Source: Solen grandis
Taxonomy: Eukaryota > Mollusca > Bivalvia > Adapedonta > Solenidae
NCBI GenBank assembly: GCA_021229015.1
Contig: CM037795.1
Span: forward strand, 17,484,933-17,548,932
Length of the DNA: 64,000 nt
Direction: 5' to 3'
The notes below the pieces were generated by a model. It ran no database searches. It was not told the origin of the DNA and saw only the letters and a program-made list of their open reading frames with translations. This document shows, piece by piece, positions 27,501-33,290 of this stretch. The first letter of the stretch is position 1. Each line of letters opens with the position of its first letter. The position numbers and the translations under genes were made by a program.

Positions 27501-30179
27501 AGTTTATTTTAATGTTAACTCATTATTTAACCCTTTACTTCATGAATATTCATGTACAAATTTATAACTTCATGAATACTAATTAACTGAATTTTAAATT
27601 GCCTCATTTGATATCGTGAAAACAGCAAAAATGTTTGTAAGGTAATGCTGGCCAAGGGTCCTGTATCCACAGCTAATTATTTTAATCTTGCATGCATGCT
27701 TTCTACATGCTTGCAGTATGGAGAAAAGGATGCAACAAAAGCTTCTAAGAGCAGACAGTTTAGCTCAGAAATATGTATGTATTGCAAATGTATAGTTATA
27801 TATTCATTCACAAAGGTCAAGGTCAGTGTCCGATCAATATGTTGGGAGAATATGCATTTGCCACCAAATATCCAACAACCCAAGATGTATTTGCAAGAAG
27901 TAATGCAGCCACTGTACTCTCTTTAAAAGCAATCTGGGCTGGATATTCACTAAACAGTTATCTATTAGCTTTGGTGCGAGCTCAATTCCTTGCTGTGTTC
28001 AAAATGGTGCACCTATATCTCCCTTGCTTAGTGCTTAGCCTATAAGGATGTTCCAGGAATGTTTGCCCCAGTGCCAGAGGACAATGTGAACAGGTGTGGT
28101 ATCATGCCACATGTCTATCACATAATACTGCAGTGAGGCAACACTATCTCATGTAGATAAAAAGTCCTAAAATTACTTAGATACTGTGGGTTGGATGTTA
28201 AGGCTCAGTTCTTGTTCATGTTCTTTAATACATATAAGTTACAAACCTTTTGCGCTGAGCCACGAATTAAAACATTCTCTAATTACACTTTCATTTTAAA
28301 CAACATCAACAGGAAGATATGCTGCCTAAGTTGTTGTGAGTGTATGTTGATGACTTCTACTTCAACACATCCTCTATAATTGTATTTTTGATTTTAACCA
28401 GGTATCACACAAGAAGACTTCATCTACAAACCACCAGGGTCCCCGCCCAAACAGAGTATGTATGAGAAGTTCAGAGAAAAGCTCTCAGACAAGTTGTACG
28501 GCTCTCACACCCCAGCGAACTTGGAAAATGTACAGATACTTAGCGTCCAACAGAATGGCGACTCGCTGGACGTACGATTCTCCGCCCATGGCTCACCGTG
28601 GTACCAGTCTAGCCGAATGGATGGTATTGTCAGTAGTAACCAGCAGGAGGTAAGCAATTTTAGACTTATTTTTGCAAACAATTCAATGCCTTTACATATT
28701 GTTGAGTAAAGGTTGTAATTAAAGCAAGGGTATTTGTCACGTCCAGTATCTGTTTTAGAAATGATGAGAATAAGCTTATAGTGTATAAACCTGTTTAAAA
28801 GAACCACCTCCATCTCAAACCAGTATGATTACCTAAAAGAACCACCTCCATCTCAAGCCAGTTTGATTACCTAAAAGAACCACCTCCATCTCAAGCCAGT
28901 ATGATTACCTATCTCAACATGAACTATGATTCAAAATGACTGAATTACAGATTTTGGGATGTTGAACCATGTTTCAAATATATATTGCTTTCAGTTTGAG
29001 GGACTGTTGAAAAATGACGGAGTCTCCAGCGAGGGAAATATTGACATGGTGCCGGTAGACATGTGTCAGTTTGAGACGTGTGAGGGTGGCTGTTACAATC
29101 AGCTGGAGGTTTATAACACACCAGTACTCATTAATACCACTACCTCGTCGTTTGTCGGCGTCAACACGGCAGTTGTCGGCACGTGTGGCTGCCGTGCTAA
29201 GAACTTCTCTGAACCAGTCCAGTGTAGGCCAGGGTATTGCTACCATGGCGGTGAATGTGTAATGGACAAAGGAGTGATAGGGTAAGGAGTACATCCCTGT
29301 ATCTCTCTACAGTACCCATATACTGTGAAATCATTCATATTTGTGGGACATTAATTTTTGTCATCAATTTCATGGTGGGTTTTATAGATGAATATTAATC
29401 CCCACATAAATTTGTCTCTTATATAGATCTCACATTTTCTGGAACATAGATCCACAAATAAATGTACCCAAGAAATACCCTTAGGTACATAATGAAATTT
29501 AATGTTAATGAAAATTTATTATTTTACAGTATTGACTTGGTCACATGATAAATATGAGAATAGATTTCATTTTTTTTTTCATTTGTAGTCATACAAAATA
29601 CATACATGTGTAATGATAGTCAAGACCATGCCCTAAGTTCTTGAAAAAACAACAACTTACATATGATCTTATGCTCAGACTTAAATATTATACTTAAATT
29701 ACTATTGAACCTAATGGCTATACTTTGAAGCTAAACATGAAAATCATGCTTAAGTATGGCTATTATTTTGAGAACAGAAAGCCATGTTTGAAATCATTTT
29801 TTTTTTCACCAATCCCCCTTCCTTAGATATTCTGTTAATTTTGAATGACTAATATATCAACTGACAGACATTGAAATGCATTACAGCTGTGTGTGTCCCA
29901 GTGGGTTTAATGGACCGCGATGCCAGGAACTTCGTCAGAGTTTTAACGGGACGGGCTACGCGCTTTATCAGCAACTGGAACAGTGTGAGGACAGCAGAAC
30001 TAGCTTGGAAATCCTTACAACGAAGCAAAATGCTGTCATAATGTACAACGGGCCCACAACCCCTGTACAGGGAGCCGATCCAACAGATTTCCTACTGCTG
30101 GAGTTGGTGAACGGGTTGCCACGGTTACAGATAGACCATGGCACTGGTGCAGTGACACTGACAATTAGCTCAGCATCGA
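1..30179 (+). CDS. CadN: Neural-cadherin-like type III classical cadherin, 26 exons, partial at both ends
   Basis: This is a calcium-dependent homophilic adhesion receptor of the cell surface; family members bind catenins through a cytoplasmic tail that is not visible here. Twenty-six exons (listed separately) splice in phase to about 1,919 residues. Domains in order: an incomplete cadherin repeat (about 1-100), thirteen more repeats to about residue 1540 with linkers such as KDINDNKPVF, EDTNDNSPIF and GDENDNAPF, then a membrane-proximal non-chordate classical cadherin region (about 1540-1760), a Cys-rich segment, an EGF domain (about 1795-1832) and the start of laminin G (from about 1835). 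This order is specific to invertebrate N-cadherins; Fat and Flamingo have different repeat counts and endings, and Shotgun/DE-cadherin has fewer repeats. The 5' end precedes the window; the 3' end runs into a 100-N gap at 30180, so the membrane segment and tail are missing. No in-frame stop or frameshift was seen. Confidence 0.93.
120..1173. other. Cadherin intron 1
   Basis: AT-rich; no exon, RNA gene or recognisable repeat seen. Open frame from 1101 into exon 2 is not supported upstream of the acceptor at 1172-1173. Confidence 0.6.
1174..1414 (+). CDS. CadN: Cadherin exon 2
   Basis: Acceptor tttctttcag, donor at|gtaaat, start completes the phase-1 codon of exon 1 and end is phase 2. Codes for the end of a cadherin repeat (EFRVQVIASDSA) with a degenerate linker, RAGTRNPQF, in place of DxNDNxPxF, and the first strand of the next repeat (SSYTISFQEENA). 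Confidence 0.9.
1621..2321. mobile_element. Probable mariner/pogo-type MITE (TIR AGTCGGATCTCA)
   Basis: Begins CAGTCGGATCTCAATTATTC and ends GATAACTGAGATCCGACT, inverted repeats of about 19 bp. Internal sequence is AT-rich and has GGATAA-containing motifs near both ends. No clean TA duplication is seen. Confidence 0.75.
2575..2818 (+). CDS. CadN: Cadherin exon 3
   Basis: Acceptor catccacag, donor ccg|gtaagt, ends in phase 0. Encodes most of a divergent cadherin repeat with an LDRE-like position read as TMDYETPP followed by FNLKIRATDQLG. Confidence 0.9.
2902..3135 (+). mobile_element. TTAA-flanked hairpin MITE, copy 1
   Basis: A 234-bp element with ends CCCTTTCCCTCATA and TATGAGGGAAAGGG, flanked by TTAA on both sides. 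At its centre two 33-bp arms (GCGAACAGCATAAAACC... and its complement) meet with almost no loop. TTAA duplication is typical of piggyBac-type transposition; no transposase is present. Confidence 0.93.
3728..3961 (+). mobile_element. TTAA-flanked hairpin MITE, copy 2
   Basis: Same family as 2902-3135, same orientation, about 590 bp downstream. Left flank TTAA, right flank TTTAA. Confidence 0.93.
4401..4530. repeat. Imperfect palindrome around GTGGCGAAGCCAC
   Basis: Arms of about 60 bp starting TTGGTG(T/A)AA pair imperfectly around a perfect core GTGGC-GAA-GCCAC. It is probably a foldback MITE; larger flanking similarity may extend it to about 4350-4800. Confidence 0.75.
4891..5002 (+). CDS. 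CadN: Cadherin exon 4
   Basis: Acceptor tctgttgtag, donor ag|gtatgt, phase 1 out. Carries the degenerate linker TDLNEFEPRF and the next repeat's start with SVLETVPIGTSV, the usual ENxPxGTxV position. Confidence 0.9.
5503..5626 (+). CDS. CadN: Cadherin exon 5
   Basis: Acceptor atttttcag, donor aa|gtaagt, phase 2 out. Reads VTALDDDYNTKLEF, the A-x-D-x-D calcium motif region of a repeat, then TFRVEAASISADG. Confidence 0.9.
5968..6200 (-). mobile_element. Hairpin MITE, copy 3, ATAA-flanked
   Basis: Same family in the opposite orientation, full length, central hairpin intact. Both flanks read ATAA instead of TTAA. Confidence 0.93.
6593..6852 (+). CDS. CadN: Cadherin exon 6
   Basis: Acceptor ttttctcag, donor ac|gtaaga, phase 1 out. 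Contains TLDYDR (the LDRE site), FSVFAIDNAAPP, the linker KPYNDEPPVF and the next repeat with QATDADAGDEVTYS. Confidence 0.93.
7075..7560 (+). repeat. Dispersed repeat with about 165-bp internal units
   Basis: Three imperfect units with TTAAAGTT(T/G)TGYATGCAA, CTTCATTGG and AACTTTTGACCGAATTTAAT. A similar array lies at 52860-53340. Confidence 0.75.
7703..7974 (+). CDS. CadN: Cadherin exon 7
   Basis: Acceptor tttctttcag, donor aaa|gtaggt, phase 0 out. Reads FTIDSQTGRITLK, then RARDDGG followed by an unusual Cys-Cys pair (GGCCGK), and a linker LTDNNRPRF. Confidence 0.92.
8369..9665 (+). mobile_element. Array-bearing element with 3' hairpin (family H1)
   Basis: Starts TGTGTCGCCTGC and has the complement GCAGGCGACACA at 9629-9640, then a terminal hairpin GTGTTCCGAGGAACAC. 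Between them are about six tandem units of roughly 150 bp (CATAACTCGAAAAGTATTTG and GAGTGCAGTGCACAAGAATG), then a (GT)n run. The layout resembles non-autonomous Helentron-type elements; that class is inference. Confidence 0.75.
9487..9527. repeat. (TA)n(GT)n microsatellite
   Basis: A TA run is followed by about 14 GT units. It lies near the 3' end of the H1 element. Confidence 0.97.
9712..10158 (+). CDS. CadN: Cadherin exon 8 (longest cadherin exon)
   Basis: Acceptor tggtttcag, donor gtg|gtaagt, phase 0 both sides, 149 codons. Includes VVATDEDFGQNGQVVYSI, NVIATDGGN, a canonical linker KDINDNKPVF and a full calcium set ASDADVGENAQLKY in the following repeat. Confidence 0.96.
10570..10815 (+). 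mobile_element. Short repeat with 3' hairpin (family H3), intact copy
   Basis: Starts near AGTTCCCTACCGGTGGGGAC, ends CTCACTGGTAGGGGACT and a hairpin GTGTTG-TGTG-CAACAC (10798-10813). About 245 bp, no array. It is the unoccupied counterpart of the interrupted copy at 20375-22360. Confidence 0.8.
11211..11350. repeat. Foldback element with 54-bp arms
   Basis: Left arm 11211-11264 and right arm 11297-11350 are reverse complements with about three mismatches, starting CTGACATGAATTGT. The 32-base loop contains AGCTCACCAGAGGCTTGCTT. No target duplication recognised. Confidence 0.9.
11460..11540 (+). repeat. Short tandem repeat of about 21 bp
   Basis: About four units of GCACTGTATCCATAGAAGG type; one further unit, ATGGAGAGTACATTGTATA, lies at about 11942. 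Confidence 0.8.
12048..12431 (+). CDS. CadN: Cadherin exon 9
   Basis: Acceptor attgttgcag, donor aca|gtaagt, phase 0 both sides. LTVTAEDSGDP closes one repeat; the linker is degenerate (IEDSGLQPPEW) and the next repeat (YELDLPETFPTGL) lacks the usual A-x-D-x-D motif, suggesting a repeat with reduced calcium binding. Confidence 0.92.
12506..12573. repeat. Inverted repeat (hairpin) GGCTCAGCGCAAAA family
   Basis: Arms of about 26 bp, GGCTCAGCGCAAAATGGTCG and complement, separated by a 16-base AT-rich loop. A decayed copy with the same loop (GTTCTTTAATACATAT) is at 28202-28259. A further palindrome, CAGATCAGACA with complement, lies at 12632-12669. Confidence 0.85.
13146..13340 (+). CDS. CadN: Cadherin exon 10
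   Basis: Acceptor tttctttag, donor gag|gtatgt, phase 0 both sides. Canonical linker EDTNDNSPIF, then TILENSPVGTVVGDIQATDED. Confidence 0.95.
13862..14036 (+). CDS. CadN: Cadherin exon 11
   Basis: Acceptor tttatttacag, donor ag|gtgaat, phase 1 out. Contains FAINNKTGQLTSLKVFDREG and VSATDAAPSS, the second half of a cadherin repeat. Confidence 0.94.
14141..14607. mobile_element. Probable mariner/pogo-type MITE (TIR CAGTTGAAC)
   Basis: Begins CAGTTGAACGTTGGTGACTG and ends AGTCACCGAGGTTCAACTG, imperfect inverted repeats of about 28 bp. TA precedes the left end; the right flank is TG. It splits a second-family MITE (GAAACAATA before, TTTTTCTTTG after). Confidence 0.8.
15005..15145 (+). CDS. CadN: Cadherin exon 12
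   Basis: Acceptor gttttatag, donor ag|gtaagc, phase 1 out. Canonical linker KDVNDNKPVF, then FEVRENQLLGAVIAKVEAED. Confidence 0.95.
15405..15514 (+). CDS. CadN: Cadherin exon 13
   Basis: Acceptor gatttttcag, donor aag|gtaata, phase 0 out. Reads NPLFRINSQTGEISVAGTLD followed by YDAGQK, a standard mid-repeat segment. Confidence 0.93.
15994..16155 (+). CDS. CadN: Cadherin exon 14
   Basis: Acceptor tctgtttcag, donor aat|gtaagt, phase 0 both sides. Contains VIVKDQDFSSSTTV, linker LDANDNQPQV and the next repeat's DFTENDASIVGVIQ. Confidence 0.94.
16197..16371. mobile_element. Second MITE family (ends CCCTTTACTTCAT), copy
   Basis: Ends CCCTTTACTTCATGAA and ATGAAGTAAAGGG with TTAA on the left. The body has a conserved ATGAATATTCATG and a GTCTTTG-rich part and no coding capacity. 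Related fragments occur at about 5820-5967, 23690-23970 and 27530-27620. Confidence 0.75.
16604..16925 (+). CDS. CadN: Cadherin exon 15
   Basis: Acceptor tttttttcag, donor ag|gtaatt, phase 1 out. Reads VTATDIDNDGKNTFYYSL, ALDREPP, VADENP, then linker IDVNDNKPVF and VQENLPPG. Confidence 0.95.
17521..17826 (+). CDS. CadN: Cadherin exon 16
   Basis: Acceptor ctgtttcag, donor ag|gtaagg, phase 1 out. Reads VADADAGLNAEFSLSI, MLDRETIDRYNVTMTATDKG, then linker GDENDNAPF. Confidence 0.95.
18124..18396 (+). mobile_element. tRNA-derived SINE
   Basis: The head has a box A-like TGGCCAAGTGGTAAGAG (about 18131-18147) and a box B-like GGGTTCGATCT (18174-18184), followed by a tRNA-unrelated body ending GGGACGTTAAACCC. 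Body fragments also occur at 28040-28195, 36489-36650 and about 40200-40330. Confidence 0.82.
18523..18756 (+). mobile_element. TTAA-flanked hairpin MITE, copy 4
   Basis: Full-length family member with TTAA on both sides and an intact central hairpin, in the intron before cadherin exon 17. Confidence 0.93.
18889..19031 (+). CDS. CadN: Cadherin exon 17
   Basis: Acceptor tttttttcag, donor cag|gtaagc, phase 0 out. Reads IKCYDKDIGQNAYLIYSLEE, the first half of a repeat. Confidence 0.93.
19552..19817 (+). CDS. CadN: Cadherin exon 18
   Basis: Acceptor tatatttcag, donor aa|gtatgt, phase 2 out. Contains PVDYDK, FNLTAYAVDANPG, linker VDNNDEKPVF and a next repeat starting TVTVSEDVDVGTELAVF. Confidence 0.94.
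20375..20541 (+). mobile_element. Family H3, left half of interrupted copy
   Basis: Matches 10570-10718 (GGACTATAGGTTTGCCCTCC, GAATAGATTGCAGTATGGAG) and stops in a T tract where the H2 element begins. Confidence 0.85.
20542..22262 (+). mobile_element. Array-bearing element with 3' hairpin (family H2), nested
   Basis: Starts AGCTCACCTGAGCAC with a hairpin, and ends CAGGTGAGCG plus the hairpin AGGGCCATCATGGCCCT and CTTGT. It holds about eight tandem units of 165 bp. It is inserted in the T tract of another repeat (family H3), whose two halves flank it. Confidence 0.85.
20770..22080 (+). repeat. Tandem array, 165-bp unit, about 8 copies
   Basis: GTCACTTGTTTTACATAG recurs at 20931, 21096, 21261, 21426, 21591 and 21756, exactly 165 bp apart, then at 21923 (167 bp). 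Each unit includes AAATGCCCCCGCACCAGGGG. Confidence 0.95.
22263..22360 (+). mobile_element. Family H3, right half of interrupted copy
   Basis: Continues from the T tract with CCTTAGACCAAAATTC, CTCACCGGTAGGGGACT and the hairpin TGTTGCGTGCAACA, matching 10724-10815. Confidence 0.85.
22584..22723 (+). CDS. CadN: Cadherin exon 19
   Basis: Acceptor ctttacacag, donor aca|gtaagt, phase 1 out. Reads FDVDQTGRVTIENSLDWE and VHIIAIDNVN. The preceding intron (2.8 kb) carries a nested repeat. Confidence 0.92.
22750..23422 (+). repeat. Tandem satellite, 52-bp unit, about 13 copies
   Basis: Units read AAGTAGYCAACCTGTTTATA, GTACTACCCTG, TATATAGTGGCCACCTTCAT. Two unit types (AGTAG/CTGTTT and AGCAG/CTGATT) are intermixed. 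It starts 26 bp after the donor of cadherin exon 19. Confidence 0.97.
24112..24366 (+). CDS. CadN: Cadherin exon 20
   Basis: Acceptor tccttccag, donor atg|gtatgc, phase 1 out. Canonical linker TDINDNFPDF, then IMENVQMNTVQILEFSATD and a Cys-bearing loop (LDCSATGASSQCNKF). Confidence 0.94.
24740..25045 (+). repeat. Degenerate tandem-like repeat
   Basis: The words AACACGGTATCTGGAC and AAAAAGGCCCAAATA recur with irregular spacing. Confidence 0.6.
25119..25343 (+). CDS. CadN: Cadherin exon 21, last cadherin repeat
   Basis: Acceptor taatttcag, donor aag|gtatgg, phase 1 out. MFDREEEKVIALPIEMCD, then the last linker QDANDNTHSD and the VYNYKG motif that in neural-cadherins opens the membrane-proximal region. 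Confidence 0.94.
25639..25782 (+). mobile_element. Family H1, short copy without array
   Basis: TTTTGTGTCACTGTAAGCAG at the start, GCAGGTGACACAG and ATGTTCCAGAGAACACTCTTG at the end, about 145 bp. It lacks the internal units. Confidence 0.72.
25783..26305. other. Late part of cadherin intron 21
   Basis: AT-rich, no exon or repeat recognised after the short H1 element at 25639-25782. Confidence 0.5.
26306..26417 (+). CDS. CadN: Cadherin exon 22, start of non-chordate classical cadherin region
   Basis: Acceptor tttctatag, donor tc|gtaagt, phase 2 out. Reads IGTVNDNDPDDDDFDKTYF, matching the IGxVxVxDPDDxDxxDKxF signature of CadN-type proteins. Confidence 0.93.
27033..27266 (+). mobile_element. 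TTAA-flanked hairpin MITE, copy 5
   Basis: Full length, TTAA on both sides; ends 40 bp before the acceptor of cadherin exon 23. Confidence 0.93.
27307..27482 (+). CDS. CadN: Cadherin exon 23
   Basis: Acceptor tatatcag, donor ag|gtacat, phase 1 out. Reads VEQNTGKIILKEKVP, FDIKVRVTDQQAKT. A TTAA-flanked MITE ends only 40 bp upstream (27266), so the MITE occupies the acceptor side of this intron. Confidence 0.92.
28040..28195 (+). mobile_element. SINE body fragment (first family), diverged
   Basis: Contains TATAAGGATGTTCCAGGA, GGTGTGGTATCATGCC and GCAACACTATCTC, aligned with the body of the SINE at 18124-18396. No box A or B. Confidence 0.65.
28202..28259. repeat. Decayed copy of the GGCTCAG hairpin family
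   Basis: Keeps the outer GGCTCAG/CTGAGCC and the loop but the left arm has diverged, so the hairpin no longer pairs well. Confidence 0.7.
28402..28649 (+). CDS. CadN: Cadherin exon 24
   Basis: Acceptor tttaaccag, donor gag|gtaagc, phase 0 out. Contains GITQEDFIYKPPGSPPKQ, FREKLSDKLYG, LENVQILSV and VRFSAHGSPWYQ, the last matching the VRFAxHGSPxY block of CadN proteins. Confidence 0.94.
28795..28910 (+). repeat. Tandem triplication, 38-bp unit
   Basis: GAACCACCTCCATCTCAA starts at 28801, 28839 and 28877, three units in the intron before cadherin exon 25. Confidence 0.95.
28995..29281 (+). CDS. CadN: Cadherin exon 25, Cys-rich region and first half of EGF
   Basis: Acceptor tgctttcag, donor gg|gtaagg, phase 2 out. 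Reads FEGLLKNDG, then VDMCQFETCEGGCYNQLEV, GTCGCRAKNF and the EGF start RPGYCYHGGECV. Confidence 0.95.
29310..29505 (+). repeat. Dispersed repeat, copy 1
   Basis: Matches 60565-60745 over most of its length (GGGACATTAATTTTTGTC, ATATTAATCCCCACA, CTTATATAGATCTCACATTT). Confidence 0.8.
29887..30179 (+). CDS. CadN: Cadherin exon 26, second half of EGF and start of laminin G (cut by gap)
   Basis: Acceptor gcattacag is pyrimidine-poor but is the one that restores phase 2 and gives CVCPSGFNGPRCQ, completing the EGF cysteine pattern. Laminin G follows (GTGYALYQQLEQC, SLEILTTKQNAVIMYNG, FLLLELVNGLPRLQIDHGTG). The exon runs straight into the N block with no donor, so its true end is unknown. Confidence 0.92.
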
Positions 30180-30279
30180 NNNNNNNNNNNNNNNNNNNNN
30201 NNNNNNNNNNNNNNNNNNNNNNNNNNNNNNNNNNNNNNNNNNNNNNNNNNNNNNNNNNNNNNNNNNNNNNNNNNNNNNN
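30180..30279. other. Assembly gap of exactly 100 N
   Basis: A run of 100 N lies inside the laminin G exon. A round 100 is the usual placeholder for a gap of unknown size, so the real distance between the flanks is not known. No laminin G coding resumes after it. Confidence 0.99.
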
Positions 30280-30452
30280 ACACATAAATGCGTTTTGATG
30301 ATTGGCAATCTTTTAACCTCATATAGACGTGTTTTGATGCTTGGTAATCTTTTCCTTTTACCTGATATAGATGCATTTTGATGATTGACAGTCTTATCCT
30401 TTTACCTCATATAGATGCATTTTGATGCTCAGCAATCTTTTTACCTGATATA
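30280..30452. repeat. Tandem repeat of about 40 bp, left part
   Basis: Four imperfect units of the form TAGATGCATTTTGATG plus a variable tail ending CAATCTTTT...ACCTCATA. The array begins directly at the gap edge and is split by the Tigger-like element. Confidence 0.85.
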
Positions 30453-30580
30453 CAGTCGAACCTGCTTACAAAGGCCACCCAAGGGAAATTACAATTTTGG
30501 CCTTTGTTAGCAGGTGGCCTTTGTTATCAGGTGTCATGTTTTGTCTGATGTTCGTGACTGTACATATATGTATGTGGTCA

Positions 30581-30619
<39 letters not shown>
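30581..30619. repeat. (CT)n microsatellite
   Basis: An almost pure CT run inside the Tigger-like element. Confidence 0.97.
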
Positions 30620-30698
30620 AAGTTCCAATTATGTGCAGAAAGTTATTTATAGGAGGATATACATATTTTAAATAACAAATGTGAAAACATAATAATGT

Positions 30699-31040
30699 TT
30701 AATAATTTATTTCATAAATGAATAACATTTTGAACAACAAACATGTATTCCAATGCAAACAACAAACCGGAACCAAGCGAGAAGTAGCGTCCAAAAACCA
30801 CTTGTACACAAGTCTGTTCAACTCCGAATACTCAGTCTCACGTTTAGTCCGCTTAGAGTTCACATCACCATTCGATTCAAATTCTTCAAGAACCTCACGT
30901 TTTCTTTTCAATACATTTTGCACTTGAGTTTTTCCAACACCTAATTCCTGTGCAACTACTCGAGAACTCTTGCCACTCTCTAACAGTTTAATTCACTTAA
31001 TCCGCTCCTCTAAAGTCAGAAATTTCCGTTTTGAAGTCAT
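30699..31040 (-). pseudogene. Tigger/CENP-B-type transposase, N-terminal fragment with internal stop
   Basis: Reading the minus strand from ATG at 31040 gives MTSKRKFLTLEERIK, then a stop (TGA at 30995-30993), then IKLLESGKSSRVVAQELGVG and KTQVQNVLKRKREVLEEFES in the same frame. This is the first CENP-B-type helix-turn-helix. KRTKRETEYSELNRLVYKWF opens the second DNA-binding half before similarity is lost near 30780. The DDE catalytic domain is absent. Confidence 0.85.
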
Positions 31041-31651
31041 TATGACATGTAATACATGATGTGAACACATGTAAGAGTAGCACTGAAATGATCATTCCCG
31101 GTCAAAATCATTAATTGGTAATCTCAATTTTGTAAAACAAACTGTCAAAAACACAAAACAAAACAAACCAAAAAATTATTTATAATTAATGACAAGACCG
31201 CATCTTAAACACGCTTGAAGCACCGCACTTTACACTCAATCATTGTTATCATTTTCCCGGATTAAAAATGAGGAAGACATCTTGCTAATCAATGCCAATT
31301 AAGGTCATCCACACCTGACAAACACCACCTGTACGAACAGTAATGGTCACTATGGAAACCATCCTCGCCACCCTCGATGATTACGGTATTGTCTCAAATC
31401 TATTGTTCGGCTCTCACCTAACGGTGTTAGCCGTTACGCAACTTCCTGATGGGGCGCGTCAGTAGCGCGTGGCCGTTCGTACCAGTGTGGGGTACCAAAT
31501 GGGGTCAAATATGGTGGCCGTTGGTCGTAGTAAGCAGTTGGTCGCTGATAGCAGGTGTAATATAGAACGAAATTGGTTGGGGGGAATTTGAAGTGGCCGT
31601 TGTTAGCAGTTGGTCGCTGCTAGCAGGTGGCCGTTGGACCAGGTTCGACTG

Positions 31652-31810
31652 TAGATGCATTTTGATGCTCGGCAATCTTTTCCTTTTACCTGATATAGAT
31701 GCATTTTGATGATAGACAGTCTTATCCTTTTACCTCATATAGTTGCATTTTGACATTTGGCAACCTTTTTATCTTGTATAGACATGTTTTGATGCTTGGC
31801 AAACATAGCA
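31652..31810. repeat. Tandem repeat of about 40 bp, right part
   Basis: The same roughly 40-bp units (TAGATGCATTTTGATGC and variants) resume on the far side of the transposon for about four copies. Confidence 0.85.
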
Positions 31811-33105
31811 TACCTAGATCAAGGAGTATCCTGTCATTGCTTATACAACATTGTTACTCAGATTCTTTTCAGTCTGTATGCCATTGTTTCATATATCATT
31901 TTATGTTCAGTAAATTAATATTTGTTGAGTCATATATTTGTAGATGAATATTCATGAGCTAAATGGTTATAATTACCGTACTTGAAAAGAACTAAAAAAT
32001 ATTTAAAGCTGAATAATTTTGTACTATTGTTTTAACAAGTGGACTTTTTATGTCAGAAATTTGTTGTGTCACATGCTGTAACCAGAGGTGACACATAGGG
32101 ATTACTTTTCTGTCGTCTGTCTGTCAGGCATGCTTGTCCGTCACACTTCAGCAGGTGACACGTGTTCCAAAGAACAGTCTTGTGTAAAGATACTGTCTAT
32201 ATCGATAAAGTTGAATACATATCATGATATAATCTTGGTGCAAGCATTTTGAAAGGGTGGTCACAAGCCAGTTTCTTTTTGCTTGGACTGCTGGCTGTTA
32301 CAAACATGCTTTATTAACCAGGTTTTCCGAAGGCAGGAGGGCGTAAACAATTTCTTCTGTGCGCAACTCCTATTACATTTTTCAACAGATTTGGCCCAAA
32401 CTTTTACAGAAGCATTATTACATAGTGAACTGGCGCATATTGTCAGGGTTTTGTGGATTATCTCCCCTTTCAGTTGTCAAATTTGAAATCTCATACTTCA
32501 TGCATATTTACATATGATGTGCCATTGCTATGTAAAGTTTGTGTGACATCCATCTTAGGAGGAGTTGAGCTTACAAACTATTTTTGTTAAAAAAATTGAA
32601 AATGGATTATCTCCCCTTTTGGTGGTCAAATAGGTTTTAGGAGTTGTGCTTACAAGAATAGGGATAGACAGACAGTCAGACAGACAGACAACTGGTGACT
32701 CCTATGTACCCCCACAAAAAAAAAGAGTAGAATTTAGTTAAAGTGAATGCTGAAGTGACATTTTCAGAAGCAGATTGTTGCATCATATTCATGTCTTGTT
32801 CAAAGTTAATGTGGATAAATGTAAGTTAAAAATCCTTGTTGCACATTTTATGGATGTTTGCTTTATACAGAATTGCATTAGATTTAATAGACATTGAGCA
32901 CAAAATTATTTGACTAATACAAATAATCTGTACTGGGACGAAACATTGCGAAAAGAAAACCTGGTTTTGTGACAATTCCTGTCACTTGTCTGTATTTAAA
33001 ATAAGGTTCTGAATATTAGCATTAAAACAAGGAAATCAAGAACCCTGACTCTGCTTTACAAATTGAAGTCAGAGCTATGTTGGAATCACTTCAGGTGTCC
33101 TGTCT
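31811..33105. other. Stretch between the split repeat and the roquin-like exon
   Basis: Holds a short H1 copy (32066-32186) and a part with GGATTATCTCCCCTTT motifs repeated twice (about 32455 and 32602) plus a CAGACAGACAGA run. No RING, ROQ or CCCH coding was found in any frame by eye. Confidence 0.6.
32066..32186 (+). mobile_element. Family H1, short copy
   Basis: Starts TTGTGTCACATGCTGTAACC and ends GCAGGTGACACGTGTTCC with AAAGAACAGTCTTGTG. The internal array is absent. Confidence 0.72.
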
Positions 33106-33237
33106 TTTTTTGTGTCACTTGTTGTAAACAGAGGTGACATAGTGATCACTCCTCTGTTGTCTGTCTGTCTTTTTGTCAAATTTTTTTTTCTGTCACACTC
33201 CCTTTATGTGTGTCCCAAAGAACACTTCCTCTTACAG
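33106..33237 (+). mobile_element. Family H1, short copy just upstream of a roquin-like exon
   Basis: Starts TTTTGTGTCACTTGTTGTAA and ends GTCCCAAAGAACACTTCC. It ends about 54 bp before the acceptor of the long Q-rich exon and accounts for the open frame upstream of it. Confidence 0.7.
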
Positions 33238-33290
33238 AATGTTCAAGATCTTATTTTCTGTACTGAATGTATGTATGATGGCTGTTGCAG

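Larger units (their letters stand above)
30453..31651 (-). mobile_element. Non-autonomous Tigger/pogo-like (Tc1/mariner superfamily) transposon
   Basis: The element is 1,199 bp with ends CAGTCGAACCTG and CAGGTTCGACTG (12-bp perfect terminal inverted repeat, weaker similarity continuing inward at GGCCACC) and is flanked by TA on both sides (30451-30452 and 31652-31653). It interrupts a roughly 40-bp repeat seen on both flanks. It carries only the start of a transposase on the minus strand, so it could move only with help from another copy. It contains a (CT)n run at 30581-30619. Confidence 0.9.

Noticed and set aside
27645..28045. Overlapping short open frames in the cadherin intron before exon 24
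   Set aside because: They have no cadherin character, no matching splice phase, and partly overlap a SINE fragment.
30718..30944. Plus-strand open frames over the transposase fragment
   Set aside because: The minus strand encodes the recognisable CENP-B-type helix-turn-helix; the plus frames are its shadow.
33112..33290. Upstream extension of the Q-rich exon and a possible start codon near 33173 or 33278
   Set aside because: The stretch overlaps a short H1 repeat and a good acceptor sits at 33289-33290; the phase implies an upstream exon.
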